From RGIG464 sp045643185 (lineage in GTDB: Bacteria > Myxococcota_A > Bradymonadia > UBA4248): DNA of 28,527 bases. The first letter of the stretch is position 1; each line of letters starts with the position of its first letter. The translations under genes were made by a program, and so were the position numbers. Positions 21,686 through 28,527 of this stretch are shown here, piece by piece. Below the pieces are notes generated by a model, which was given only the letters and a program-made list of their open reading frames with translations, made no database searches and was not told the DNA's origin. The stretch spans positions 1 through 28,527 of the forward strand of contig JAZUKH010000093.1 of NCBI GenBank assembly GCA_045643185.1, given 5' to 3'.

Positions 21686-24628
21686 ATGGCGAAAACTAAG
21701 GTAAGTGAGTTGGCGACGGAATTGAAAGTCGAAGCGTCGCAACTTGTTGAACAGATCAATACAAAATGGGATCTCGGCTTTAAAGTGAAACAGGCGACGA
21801 GCTCTGTTTCTGAAGAACAGGCCGATCAGATCAGAACCACGTGGCGCAAGGAACAGCGTCAGGCAATGCGTGCAAGCAACGGGCCGGGCGTCCGCGTCCG
21901 TCGTCGCGCTGCAGAACCAGCGTCCGCACCCGCCAAGGTCGAAGCTCCCGCCGAGATGGCGGCACCCGCTTCCGGACCCGTTGGCATCGCGAAAGAACGT
22001 CAAAAAGCCGCCGAGGCTAAGGCCGAACAGGCTAAAAAAGCTGAACAGGTGAAAAAAGTCGAACAGGGTAAGAAAGACACGAAAGCTGCTGCTAAAGCTG
22101 CTAAAGCTGTCGAACCCGAAGTCGTGGAAGCCGTCGTGGAAGCGCCCGTCAGCGAAGACAATGACGTGACGGCCACCGTCGCCGAGGTTGTCGAAGTCGC
22201 CGAGGTTGTCGAAGTCGCCGATGTCGCCGATGGCGCCGATGTCGCTGAGGTGAAAGAAGCCGTCGTTGAGACGGCCGCTCAACCCGTTGAAATCGAAAAA
22301 ACGCCTGCCAAAAAAGACAAAGCTGACAAAAAAGCTGAAAAGAAAGAACGAAAAAAAGAAAAAGCTCAAAATATCTTTGAGATCGGCATCGGTTCACACT
22401 TCTCGGACGAGTTTTCGGGAAGCAGCAATGCCAGCCGCTTCAGCGATTCCTATGGCGATTACACGGATAAAGCTGAAAATGCGGATGACTATGACGATGA
22501 AGAAGAAGATGTCGTCGCTAAGCCCAAGACTAAGGCCAAAAAACCGGTCGGTCCGCAGGATATGCCTGAAGGTGAGGATGATTTCGACGACAAGAAAAAA
22601 GCGAATCGTCCGTCGAACGTCATGGGCTCCATCGACCCGGCACTCATTCGCGCCATGCTCGTCAAGGATAACAAGAAGTTCAACCCGAACGGCGGTCAGA
22701 ACGCTGGCGACAAAGGCGGCAAACACAGTGGTGGTCGCACTGTCGTCAATTCCAAAGATATTTATGGCTCGAACCAGCCGCGTCCTGCTCACGCCGGTGG
22801 CGCGCCCCAGAACACCTTTGGCGGCAAAAAAGGCAAAAAGGGTAAAAACGCTCCTCAGGCGGCTCAGCCCGTCCACACGCAGATCGCCGAACACAAACGC
22901 GTCGTGCGTATGTGCGGCAATATCTCGGTCGGCGACATCGCGCGTGACATGGGGGTCAAAGCTGCCGATGTCATGAAGTTCCTTATGAAAGAACTCGGCC
23001 TCATGCTCACGGTCAACCAGACGATCGACCTTGAGACGGCTGAACTCGTGGCGGCTGAACACGGCTACACGGTTCAGGATACGAGCTTCAAAGAAGAAGA
23101 CTTCACTGAGAGCAAAGAGGATCGTCCTGAAGACCTCGAACTTCGTCCGCCGATTGTCACCGTTATGGGACACGTCGACCACGGTAAGACTTCGTTGCTT
23201 GACGCGATCCGCAATACGCGCGTTACGGCCGGTGAAGCCGGTGGTATCACGCAGCACATCGGTGCTTCCTCGATCGAGACCACGAACGGTCGCGTCGTCT
23301 TCCTCGACACCCCGGGTCACGAAGCCTTCACGGCACTTCGTGCCCGTGGCGCTAAGGTCACCGACCTCGTTGTCCTCGTCGTCGCTGCCGATGACGGCAT
23401 CATGCCCCAGACCATCGAAGCGATCAATCACGCCAAGGCCGCTAACGTCCCCATTATCGTCGCTATCAACAAGATCGATAAGTCCGGCGCTAACCCCGAA
23501 CGCGTCAAACAATCCCTGACCGAATATGGCCTCGTCCCTGAAGATTGGGGCGGTGACACGATCGTCAAGGAAGTCTCCGCCCACACAGGCGAAGGCGTTC
23601 AGGAACTCCTCGAACTCATCTATTTGCAGTCCGAAGTGCTCGAACTCAAAGCCAATCCCGACAAAGAAGCGCGCGGTATCCTGCTCGAAGCCTACAAAGA
23701 CCCGCGTCGTGGTATCGTCGCCAGCGTCATCGTTCACGAAGGTACCCTGCACGTCAACGACATCATCGTCAGTGGCGCATGCTACGGTAAAGTCAAAAAC
23801 ATGCTCAGCGATAAGGGCAAAAACATCAAAGTTGCTGGCCCCTCGACACCGGTCAACTTCACCGGGCTTTCCGATATTCCGGAAGCCGGTGAGCCCTTCT
23901 TCGTCACGCAGAACGAAAAGATCGCGAAAGAATTCACCACCCAGGTCAAGGAACGCAAACGTATGGCCGAACTCTCTGCCCGCAAATTCGATCCGTGGGC
24001 TCAGTTCAGCGAAACCAAACAGCTCAATGTCATCATCAAGGCCGACGTTCAGGGCTCCCTCGAAGCCCTCGAGAAATCCCTCAACGAACTCTCGACCGAT
24101 GATGTTACGCTCAACATCGTTCACACCGCTGTCGGTGGTGCCACAGAATCGGATGTTCAGCTCGCTGTCGCATCGAACGCCGTCATCGTCGGCTTCAACA
24201 CGCGTCCTGAAGCGCGTGCCGCTGAAATCGCTAAGCGCGAAGGCGTCCTCGTCGAATCTTTCTCGATCATTTACGACATCATCGACTACATCAAGAACGC
24301 CATGAGCGGCCTCCTCGACCCGATCGTCGGCGAAAACGTCCTCGGCCACGTCGAGATCCGCAACACGTTCAACGTGCCCAAAGTCGGTACCATCGCGGGT
24401 GGTTACGTCCTTGACGGCATCATTCGTCGAAACGCCAAATGCCGCTTGCTCCGCAACGGTGTCGTCGTTTACGATTCCAAGATCGCGTCCCTCAAACGTT
24501 TCAAAGACGACGCCAAAGAAGTGCGTACCGGCTTTGAATGCGGTTTCTCCATCGACAACTACAATGACATCAAAGTTGGCGATCAGGTCGAGATCTACGA
24601 AGTCACCGAGACCAAACAGTCCCTCTAG
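21686..24628 (+). CDS. infB: Translation initiation factor IF-2
   Basis: A 980-aa GTPase that positions initiator tRNA on the ribosome. The N-terminal MAKTKVSELATELKVEASQ is an IF2_N domain; next is a long low-complexity Ala/Lys/Glu/Val linker (about 60-390), a second IF2_N-type region (NISVGDIARDMGVKAADVMKFL), then the G domain with GHVDHGKTS, DTPGHEAF and NKIDK, followed by domains II-IV. I start at the ATG at 21686, where the IF2_N domain begins, rather than at an upstream in-frame codon at 21596; the SD is weak. It is the last gene of the nusA cluster; rbfA and truB, which commonly follow, are absent. Confidence 0.97.
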   Translation: MAKTKVSELATELKVEASQLVEQINTKWDLGFKVKQATSSVSEEQADQIRTTWRKEQRQAMRASNGPGVRVRRRAAEPASAPAKVEAPAEMAAPASGPVGIAKERQKAAEAKAEQAKKAEQVKKVEQGKKDTKAAAKAAKAVEPEVVEAVVEAPVSEDNDVTATVAEVVEVAEVVEVADVADGADVAEVKEAVVETAAQPVEIEKTPAKKDKADKKAEKKERKKEKAQNIFEIGIGSHFSDEFSGSSNASRFSDSYGDYTDKAENADDYDDEEEDVVAKPKTKAKKPVGPQDMPEGEDDFDDKKKANRPSNVMGSIDPALIRAMLVKDNKKFNPNGGQNAGDKGGKHSGGRTVVNSKDIYGSNQPRPAHAGGAPQNTFGGKKGKKGKNAPQAAQPVHTQIAEHKRVVRMCGNISVGDIARDMGVKAADVMKFLMKELGLMLTVNQTIDLETAELVAAEHGYTVQDTSFKEEDFTESKEDRPEDLELRPPIVTVMGHVDHGKTSLLDAIRNTRVTAGEAGGITQHIGASSIETTNGRVVFLDTPGHEAFTALRARGAKVTDLVVLVVAADDGIMPQTIEAINHAKAANVPIIVAINKIDKSGANPERVKQSLTEYGLVPEDWGGDTIVKEVSAHTGEGVQELLELIYLQSEVLELKANPDKEARGILLEAYKDPRRGIVASVIVHEGTLHVNDIIVSGACYGKVKNMLSDKGKNIKVAGPSTPVNFTGLSDIPEAGEPFFVTQNEKIAKEFTTQVKERKRMAELSARKFDPWAQFSETKQLNVIIKADVQGSLEALEKSLNELSTDDVTLNIVHTAVGGATESDVQLAVASNAVIVGFNTRPEARAAEIAKREGVLVESFSIIYDIIDYIKNAMSGLLDPIVGENVLGHVEIRNTFNVPKVGTIAGGYVLDGIIRRNAKCRLLRNGVVVYDSKIASLKRFKDDAKEVRTGFECGFSIDNYNDIKVGDQVEIYEVTETKQSL

Positions 24629-24653
24629 TCGATATTTCCCTTTTGGGCGCTTC

Positions 24654-24691
24654 GCCTATGTCTTTCAGCCTCCGGCTGAAAGATATACGGC
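24654..24691 (+). repeat. TAT/ATA nested hairpin, element E0
   Basis: Outer GCC/GGC, TAT (24657-24659) and ATA (24685-24687) with unpaired C24688, and a strong inner hairpin TCTTTCAGCC-TCC-GGCTGAAAGA. It is the first of four elements after infB. Confidence 0.6.
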
Positions 24692-24696
24692 TCGGC

Positions 24697-24732
24697 AAAG
24701 CCGCTATCGCTTCGCGATACGCGGCTTTTTTT
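24697..24732 (+). terminator. infB terminator formed by nested hairpin E1
   Basis: Outer stem AAAGCCGC/GCGGCTTT, inner TATCGC-TTC-GCGATA, unpaired C24720, then a T-run to 24732. It is a member of the TAT/ATA family that also fits a strong intrinsic terminator for the nusA-infB operon. Confidence 0.85.
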
Positions 24733-24737
24733 CGCTC

Positions 24738-24761
24738 GGCTATTCGCTTTGCGAATACGCC
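24738..24761 (+). repeat. TAT/ATA nested hairpin, element E2
   Basis: Outer GGC/GCC, inner TATTCGC-TTT-GCGAATA, unpaired C24758. The core is almost identical to that of the tkt terminator element D3. Confidence 0.65.
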
Positions 24762-24766
24762 TCGCC

Positions 24767-24792
24767 AGCGGCGCTATTGCATACGCGCCGCT
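24767..24792 (+). repeat. TAT/ATA nested hairpin, element E3 (minimal inner part)
   Basis: Outer stem AGCGGCGC/GCGCCGCT is perfect; inside is only TAT-TGC-ATA plus unpaired C24784. It shows that the long outer stem and the TAT/ATAC core persist even when the inner hairpin is minimal. Confidence 0.65.
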
Positions 24793-24806
24793 TTTGGCTG
24801 TTGTGC

Positions 24807-24880
24807 CTGCGTCTGGTTGTGCGTCGCTTGGTCGCAGCTGAGTCTGCGTCTGGTTGTGCGCCGCCTGGTCGCAGCTGAAA
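24807..24880. repeat. Two 37-bp tandem repeats
   Basis: Copies at 24807-24843 and 24844-24880 begin CTGCGTCTGGTTGTGCG and differ at about four positions. Each has CTGCG near its start and CGCAG near its end, so each can fold. The second copy runs into the -35 region of the first DUF1703 gene. Confidence 0.75.
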
Positions 24881-24902
24881 ATGACGCGTATTATGCTATA
24901 AT
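24875..24902 (+). promoter_or_regulatory. Extended -10 promoter of the first DUF1703 gene
   Basis: TGC followed by a perfect TATAAT (24897-24902), with a poor -35 (CTGAAA, 16-nt spacing). The same GAAAATGACGCGTATTATGC string precedes the TATAAC of the second paralog, showing that the promoter was duplicated with the gene. Confidence 0.7.
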
Positions 24903-24907
24903 AATCA

Positions 24908-24934
24908 GTCGGCTTAAAAAGGACGCAGGTTGAC
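24908..24934 (+). promoter_or_regulatory. Leader hairpin of first DUF1703 gene
   Basis: GTCGGCTT pairs with AGGTTGAC over eight pairs, three of them G-U type, around an 11-nt loop. The second paralog has the same 27-nt element with Watson-Crick pairs at those positions. A three-codon mini-ORF (ATG ATT GAA TGA, 24935-24946) follows, its stop overlapping the GAGG ribosome-binding site. Confidence 0.5.
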
Positions 24935-24955
24935 ATGATTGAATGAGGTACGGCG

Positions 24956-26650
24956 ATGGATAAAAACAAATTAAAACCGGGCGCTCTGCTTGAATTCTAT
25001 ACCGAGTTTAGCGAAAACGAGGCGTATTACGTCGACAAGACGATGTTTATCGCCCAGGTTTTGGAAAATCCGAGCAAAGTACAGCTCTACACGCGTCCTC
25101 GCCGCTTCGGCAAAACGCTCTCGCTCACCACATTTCACACCTTCGTCGCCTCACACGATTTCCTCGGCAGACCATTCGACCCTCGCCCCTATTTTGAGGG
25201 CAAAAAAATCATGTCGTGCGGCGAAAAGATTGTATCCCGCATGGGCAAATACCCAGTCATTTTCATGTCACTCAAGGAGTGCTGCAAACCGACTTTTGAA
25301 GAGACGCTTCAAAAATATCGCCGAACGATCTCGGATTGTATTCTTCCTATATGGAAGGAACTCGTAAAAAATATTGAAACCGATGGAGAAAAAGAAGCAT
25401 TTTACGGATTGCTCAATCTAAAAGCGGAAACGAGTACATGCGAAGATTCGTTGCGACTACTTTCAAAGTGGATTGAACTGTCCACGGGCAAAAAGCCCTA
25501 TATTCTCATCGACGAATACGACGTCCCTCTTAATACAGCTTATCATTACGGCTATTACGACGAAATGGTGTCATTCATCCGTTCGCTGTTCAGCAACGGT
25601 CTTAAATCGAATCCGAGTTTCGAAAAAGCCGTCTTGACCGGTTGCTTGCGCATTTCTAAAGAATCGATATTTACCGGGTTTAATAATTTACGTGTTTATA
25701 CGATCGATTCTGAAATGGACAACGAGTATTTCGGATTTACGCCGGACGAAGTCAAAGAAATGCTTCGTTATTACGATCTTTCCGAGCATTACGATGCAAT
25801 TCAGGATTGGTATGACAGCTATCAATTTGGATCAAGGCACGTCTACAATCCATTTAGCCTGGTGCAGTGCGTCGATAATCTCACATTAAATGACTCGAAT
25901 GCAATTCGCTGCTATTGGACAAATTCGAGCAGCAACGATATTATTCGCGACATGGTTATTGAACATACAGAATGCCGCGATGATCTCGAATTATTATTAA
26001 AAGGTCAATCCATATATAAACCGATTCATGAAGCCATGACCTATCGCGACATAAAATCGTATGATGAGAATATATGGACGCTGCTTTATTATACTGGTTA
26101 TGTCAAAAGCTTGTCGAAACGACAAGTCGGTGAAGACTGGATTCATGAGATCAAACTCGTAAATAAAGAAATTCACTCGATATTTCCGCAGTATATTCGA
26201 ATGCTTTTTAGCATGACCGTGAAAAAACAGGATCTTTCGGCATTCTATCAGTCGATTTGGGATAAAAAAGCCGAAATTATCAAGCAATTTATTAATAATA
26301 TCCTCATGGTGATGGTGAGTTACTACGATACGCAGGAAATGTTTTATCACGGCATGATGCTCGGTATTATTTCAAATTTATATCAATACGAGATCAAATC
26401 GAATCGCGAAGACGGCAATGGTCGCACCGATATTGTTCTGCGCGATATGCGCGATAATCGGGCTGTCATCTTTGAATTCAAATGGTCTGACAAATTAAAT
26501 GAAATCAACGCGCTACCCGAGATTGCGCTTAACCAGGTTCGCCAAAATAAATATGCCGAAGCGATTCACAAAGAAGGCTATCAAACAGTTTATGCCGTCG
26601 GCGTCGGTTTCTGCAAAAAGACGTGTGAAGTCGTCATCGAAGAGATGTAG
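24956..26650 (+). CDS. AAA-ATPase-like/PD-(D/E)XK nuclease protein (DUF1703 type), copy 1
   Basis: A 564-aa protein. The N-terminal AAA-ATPase-like domain begins with YYVDKTMFI and has Walker A-like RPRRFGKTL (47-55) and Walker B-like ILIDEYD (183-189). The C-terminal PD-(D/E)XK nuclease-like domain (about 450-560) has GRTDIVL with Asp492 and FEFKW with Glu507-X-Lys509, the expected catalytic residues. This family (PF09820 plus PF08011) is widespread and multi-copy in gut and oral anaerobes; its function is not established. GAGG is 7 nt before the ATG. The gene is visibly more AT-rich than infB next door and has a paralog directly after it, suggesting acquired, amplifying DNA. Confidence 0.93.
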   Translation: MDKNKLKPGALLEFYTEFSENEAYYVDKTMFIAQVLENPSKVQLYTRPRRFGKTLSLTTFHTFVASHDFLGRPFDPRPYFEGKKIMSCGEKIVSRMGKYPVIFMSLKECCKPTFEETLQKYRRTISDCILPIWKELVKNIETDGEKEAFYGLLNLKAETSTCEDSLRLLSKWIELSTGKKPYILIDEYDVPLNTAYHYGYYDEMVSFIRSLFSNGLKSNPSFEKAVLTGCLRISKESIFTGFNNLRVYTIDSEMDNEYFGFTPDEVKEMLRYYDLSEHYDAIQDWYDSYQFGSRHVYNPFSLVQCVDNLTLNDSNAIRCYWTNSSSNDIIRDMVIEHTECRDDLELLLKGQSIYKPIHEAMTYRDIKSYDENIWTLLYYTGYVKSLSKRQVGEDWIHEIKLVNKEIHSIFPQYIRMLFSMTVKKQDLSAFYQSIWDKKAEIIKQFINNILMVMVSYYDTQEMFYHGMMLGIISNLYQYEIKSNREDGNGRTDIVLRDMRDNRAVIFEFKWSDKLNEINALPEIALNQVRQNKYAEAIHKEGYQTVYAVGVGFCKKTCEVVIEEM

Positions 26651-26691
26651 AAATATAGGATTTGTTGCGCCAACCGAGTGACGACACCACA

Positions 26692-26706
26692 GCGGCTGGA
26701 GGCCGC
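26692..26706. other. Small hairpin between the paralogs
   Basis: GCGGC-TGGAG-GCCGC lies 42 nt after copy 1 ends. There is no T-tract, so termination is uncertain. The rest of the gap holds the second promoter and leader. Confidence 0.4.
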
Positions 26707-26746
26707 AGATTTGCATAACACGCTGGTCACCGCTGAAAAATTGCGA

Positions 26747-26774
26747 CAGAAAATGACGCGTATTATGCTATAAC
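26747..26774 (+). promoter_or_regulatory. Extended -10 promoter of the second DUF1703 gene
   Basis: TGC followed by TATAAC (26769-26774), preceded by the same 20-nt block as copy 1; the -35 (CAGAAA, 16-nt spacing) is weak. Because it has its own promoter, copy 2 need not depend on read-through from copy 1. Confidence 0.6.
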
Positions 26775-26778
26775 ATGA

Positions 26779-26805
26779 GTCAGCTTGTAAAAGTCGCAAG
26801 CTGAC
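26779..26805 (+). promoter_or_regulatory. Leader hairpin of second DUF1703 gene
   Basis: GTCAGCTTG and CAAGCTGAC form a perfect 9-bp stem around a 9-nt loop. It is equivalent in place and length to the copy 1 hairpin and is followed by the mini-ORF ATG CTT GAA TGA (26806-26817) and the same GAGG site. Confidence 0.6.
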
Positions 26806-26826
26806 ATGCTTGAATGAGGTACGGCG

Positions 26827-28521
26827 ATGGATAAAAACAAATTAAAACCGGGCGCTCTGCTTGAATTTTATACCGAGTTTAGCGAAAACGAGGCGTATTA
26901 CGTCGACAAGACGATGTTTATCGCCCAGGTTTTGGAAAATCCGAGCAAAGTGCAGCTCTACACGCGTCCTCGCCGCTTCGGCAAAACGCTCTCGCTCACC
27001 ACATTTCACACCTTCGTCGCCTCTCACGATTTCCTCGGCAGACCATTCGACCCTCGCCCCTATTTTGAGGGCAAAAAAATCATGTCGTGCGGCGAAAAGA
27101 TTGTATCCCGCATGGGCAAATATCCAGTCATTTTTATGTCACTCAAAGACTGCGGTGAACCGACATTTGAAGAAAGCTTACAAAAGTATCAGCGTATTTT
27201 TTCAGAATGTTTGAGAATATATAAAAAAGATATTGCAAAGATAATAAACGATGAAGACGAACAGTCTGAGTATAAAGAGTTGCTCAGCCGCAGAGGTTCG
27301 CAAAGCCTATGGAAAGATTCGCTACGATTACTTTCTAAGTGGATTGAACAGTCCACGGGCAAAAAGCCCTATATTCTCATTGATGAATACGATGTTCCTC
27401 TCAATACAGCTTATCATTACGGCTATTACGACGAAATGGTGTCATTCATCCGGTCGCTGTTCAGCAATGGTCTTAAATCGAATCCGAGTTTCGAAAAAGC
27501 CGTATTGACCGGTTGCTTGCGCATTTCTAAAGAATCGATATTTACCGGTTTTAATAATCTCGATGTTTGCTCGATCGACCGAGATATTGGCACAGAGTAT
27601 TTTGGTTTTACGGCTGACGAAGTAAAGGATATGCTTCGATACTACAATTTGTCCGATCGATATGCCGAAATTAAAGACTGGTACGACAGCTATTTGTTTG
27701 GCAAAACATATGTGTACAATCCATTCAGCCTCGTTCAATGCGTTAGAGATCTGACGTTTGGGGCTGAAAATGCGATTCGTTGCTATTGGACAAATTCGAG
27801 CAGCAACGATATCATTCGCGACATGGTTATTGAACATACAGAATGCCGTGACGATCTCGAATTATTATTAAAAGGTCAATCCATATATAAACCGATTCAT
27901 GAAGCGATGACCTATCGCGACATGAAATCGTATGATGAGAATATATGGACGCTGCTTTATTATACTGGATATGTCAAAAGCTTGTCGAAACGACAAGTCG
28001 GCGAAGACTGGATTCATGAGATAAAACTCGTAAATAAAGAAATTCACGCAATATTTCCACAGTATATTCGACTGGCATTTAGTTATGCCGTTAAAAAGCA
28101 GGATCTATCGGCTTTTTACCTGTCGATTTGGAATAAGAATGCTAACTATATAAAACAATTTATTAATAATATTTTAGCCGTCATGGTGAGTTACTATGAT
28201 ACTCAGGAAATGTTTTATCATGGCATGATGCTCGGTATTATTTCAAATTTATATCAATACGAGATCAAATCGAACCGCGAAGACGGTAATGGTCGCACCG
28301 ATATTGTACTGCGCGATGATAATGCAAGGCGTGCTGTCATATTTGAATTCAAATGGTGTGATGATATGGATGATCTTGAAACTCTTCCCGAAGTTGCATT
28401 ACAACAAGTTCGGGATAAACAATACGCCGCAGCGATTCACAAAGAAGGCTACAAAACGGTTTATGCGGTCGGCGTGGGCTTTTGCAAAAAGACCTGTGAA
28501 GTTACGATCGAAGAAATGTAA
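26827..28521 (+). CDS. AAA-ATPase-like/PD-(D/E)XK nuclease protein (DUF1703 type), copy 2
   Basis: A 564-aa tandem paralog of copy 1, exactly the same length, with all motifs kept: RPRRFGKTL (47-55), ILIDEYD (183-189), Asp492 and Glu507-X-Lys509. Residues 1-106, about 165-235 and about 300-390 are nearly identical to copy 1, and in these blocks the DNA is almost identical at silent sites too. Residues about 107-163, 236-298 and 395-435 and a patch after 498 are strongly diverged. The intact reading frame and motifs argue that both copies are functional. The gene ends 6 nt before the window does. Confidence 0.93.
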   Translation: MDKNKLKPGALLEFYTEFSENEAYYVDKTMFIAQVLENPSKVQLYTRPRRFGKTLSLTTFHTFVASHDFLGRPFDPRPYFEGKKIMSCGEKIVSRMGKYPVIFMSLKDCGEPTFEESLQKYQRIFSECLRIYKKDIAKIINDEDEQSEYKELLSRRGSQSLWKDSLRLLSKWIEQSTGKKPYILIDEYDVPLNTAYHYGYYDEMVSFIRSLFSNGLKSNPSFEKAVLTGCLRISKESIFTGFNNLDVCSIDRDIGTEYFGFTADEVKDMLRYYNLSDRYAEIKDWYDSYLFGKTYVYNPFSLVQCVRDLTFGAENAIRCYWTNSSSNDIIRDMVIEHTECRDDLELLLKGQSIYKPIHEAMTYRDMKSYDENIWTLLYYTGYVKSLSKRQVGEDWIHEIKLVNKEIHAIFPQYIRLAFSYAVKKQDLSAFYLSIWNKNANYIKQFINNILAVMVSYYDTQEMFYHGMMLGIISNLYQYEIKSNREDGNGRTDIVLRDDNARRAVIFEFKWCDDMDDLETLPEVALQQVRDKQYAAAIHKEGYKTVYAVGVGFCKKTCEVTIEEM

Positions 28522-28527
28522 AACCGC

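Noticed and set aside
22394..24349. 651-codon open frame antisense to infB
   Set aside because: infB carries all IF-2 motifs in the same DNA. The antisense frame stays open because of strong RNY-type codon bias; no SD or recognisable domain.

Overview
The window suggests a Gram-negative bacterium, probably from the Myxococcota/Bradymonadota (former deltaproteobacterial) side. The clues are two very large Cys-rich lipoproteins with CxDGxxNGxExxxDCGG-type repeats, many lipobox proteins, a full MreBCD set, and a YlxR-L7Ae fusion. Multi-copy DUF4143 and DUF1703 ATPase-nucleases are common in host-associated anaerobes. The taxonomic placement is inference; only the last 55 nt of a 16S rRNA gene are present.

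Layout. (1) 1-476: the 3' end of 16S rRNA, a 44-nt near-perfect palindrome and an intrinsic terminator about 120 nt after the 16S end. No tRNA, 23S or 5S follows, so this 16S looks unlinked. (2) 477-4939, minus strand: two Cys-rich lipoproteins, the first carrying four 84-bp repeats. (3) 5239-10743, minus strand: infA, a terminator-like hairpin, then mreB-mreC-mreD, a TgpA-type membrane transglutaminase and a short RlpA lipoprotein. Cell-shape genes are thus followed by wall/envelope genes where mrdA-rodA often sit. (4) 11032-13455, plus strand: a small lipoprotein, rsgA, an unrecognised 87-aa protein and a small exported protein. (5) 13696-15702: transketolase. (6) 15906-17784: a DUF4143 ATPase and a Fur/Zur-type regulator, divergent, separated by three identical palindromes at exact 40-bp spacing. 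(7) 18177-24628, plus strand: tRNA-Leu(CAG), rimP, nusA, ylxR (fused to an L7Ae-like domain) and infB, the conserved transcription/translation cluster. (8) 24956-28521: two tandem 564-aa DUF1703-type ATPase/PD-(D/E)XK proteins with duplicated promoters and leaders.

The most unusual signal is a family of at least 12 nested hairpins in five intergenic clusters, all on the 3' side of genes. Each has a variable but self-complementary outer stem, an invariant internal TAT/ATA pair with one extra unpaired C (or G on the other strand), and a variable inner hairpin. Two of them double as intrinsic terminators, after tkt and after infB. I do not recognise this as a named repeat family. Other notable signals are the 40-bp-periodic palindrome array, the mosaic of near-identical and strongly diverged blocks between the DUF1703 paralogs, and a leader hairpin upstream of both paralogs whose pairing is kept despite sequence differences.
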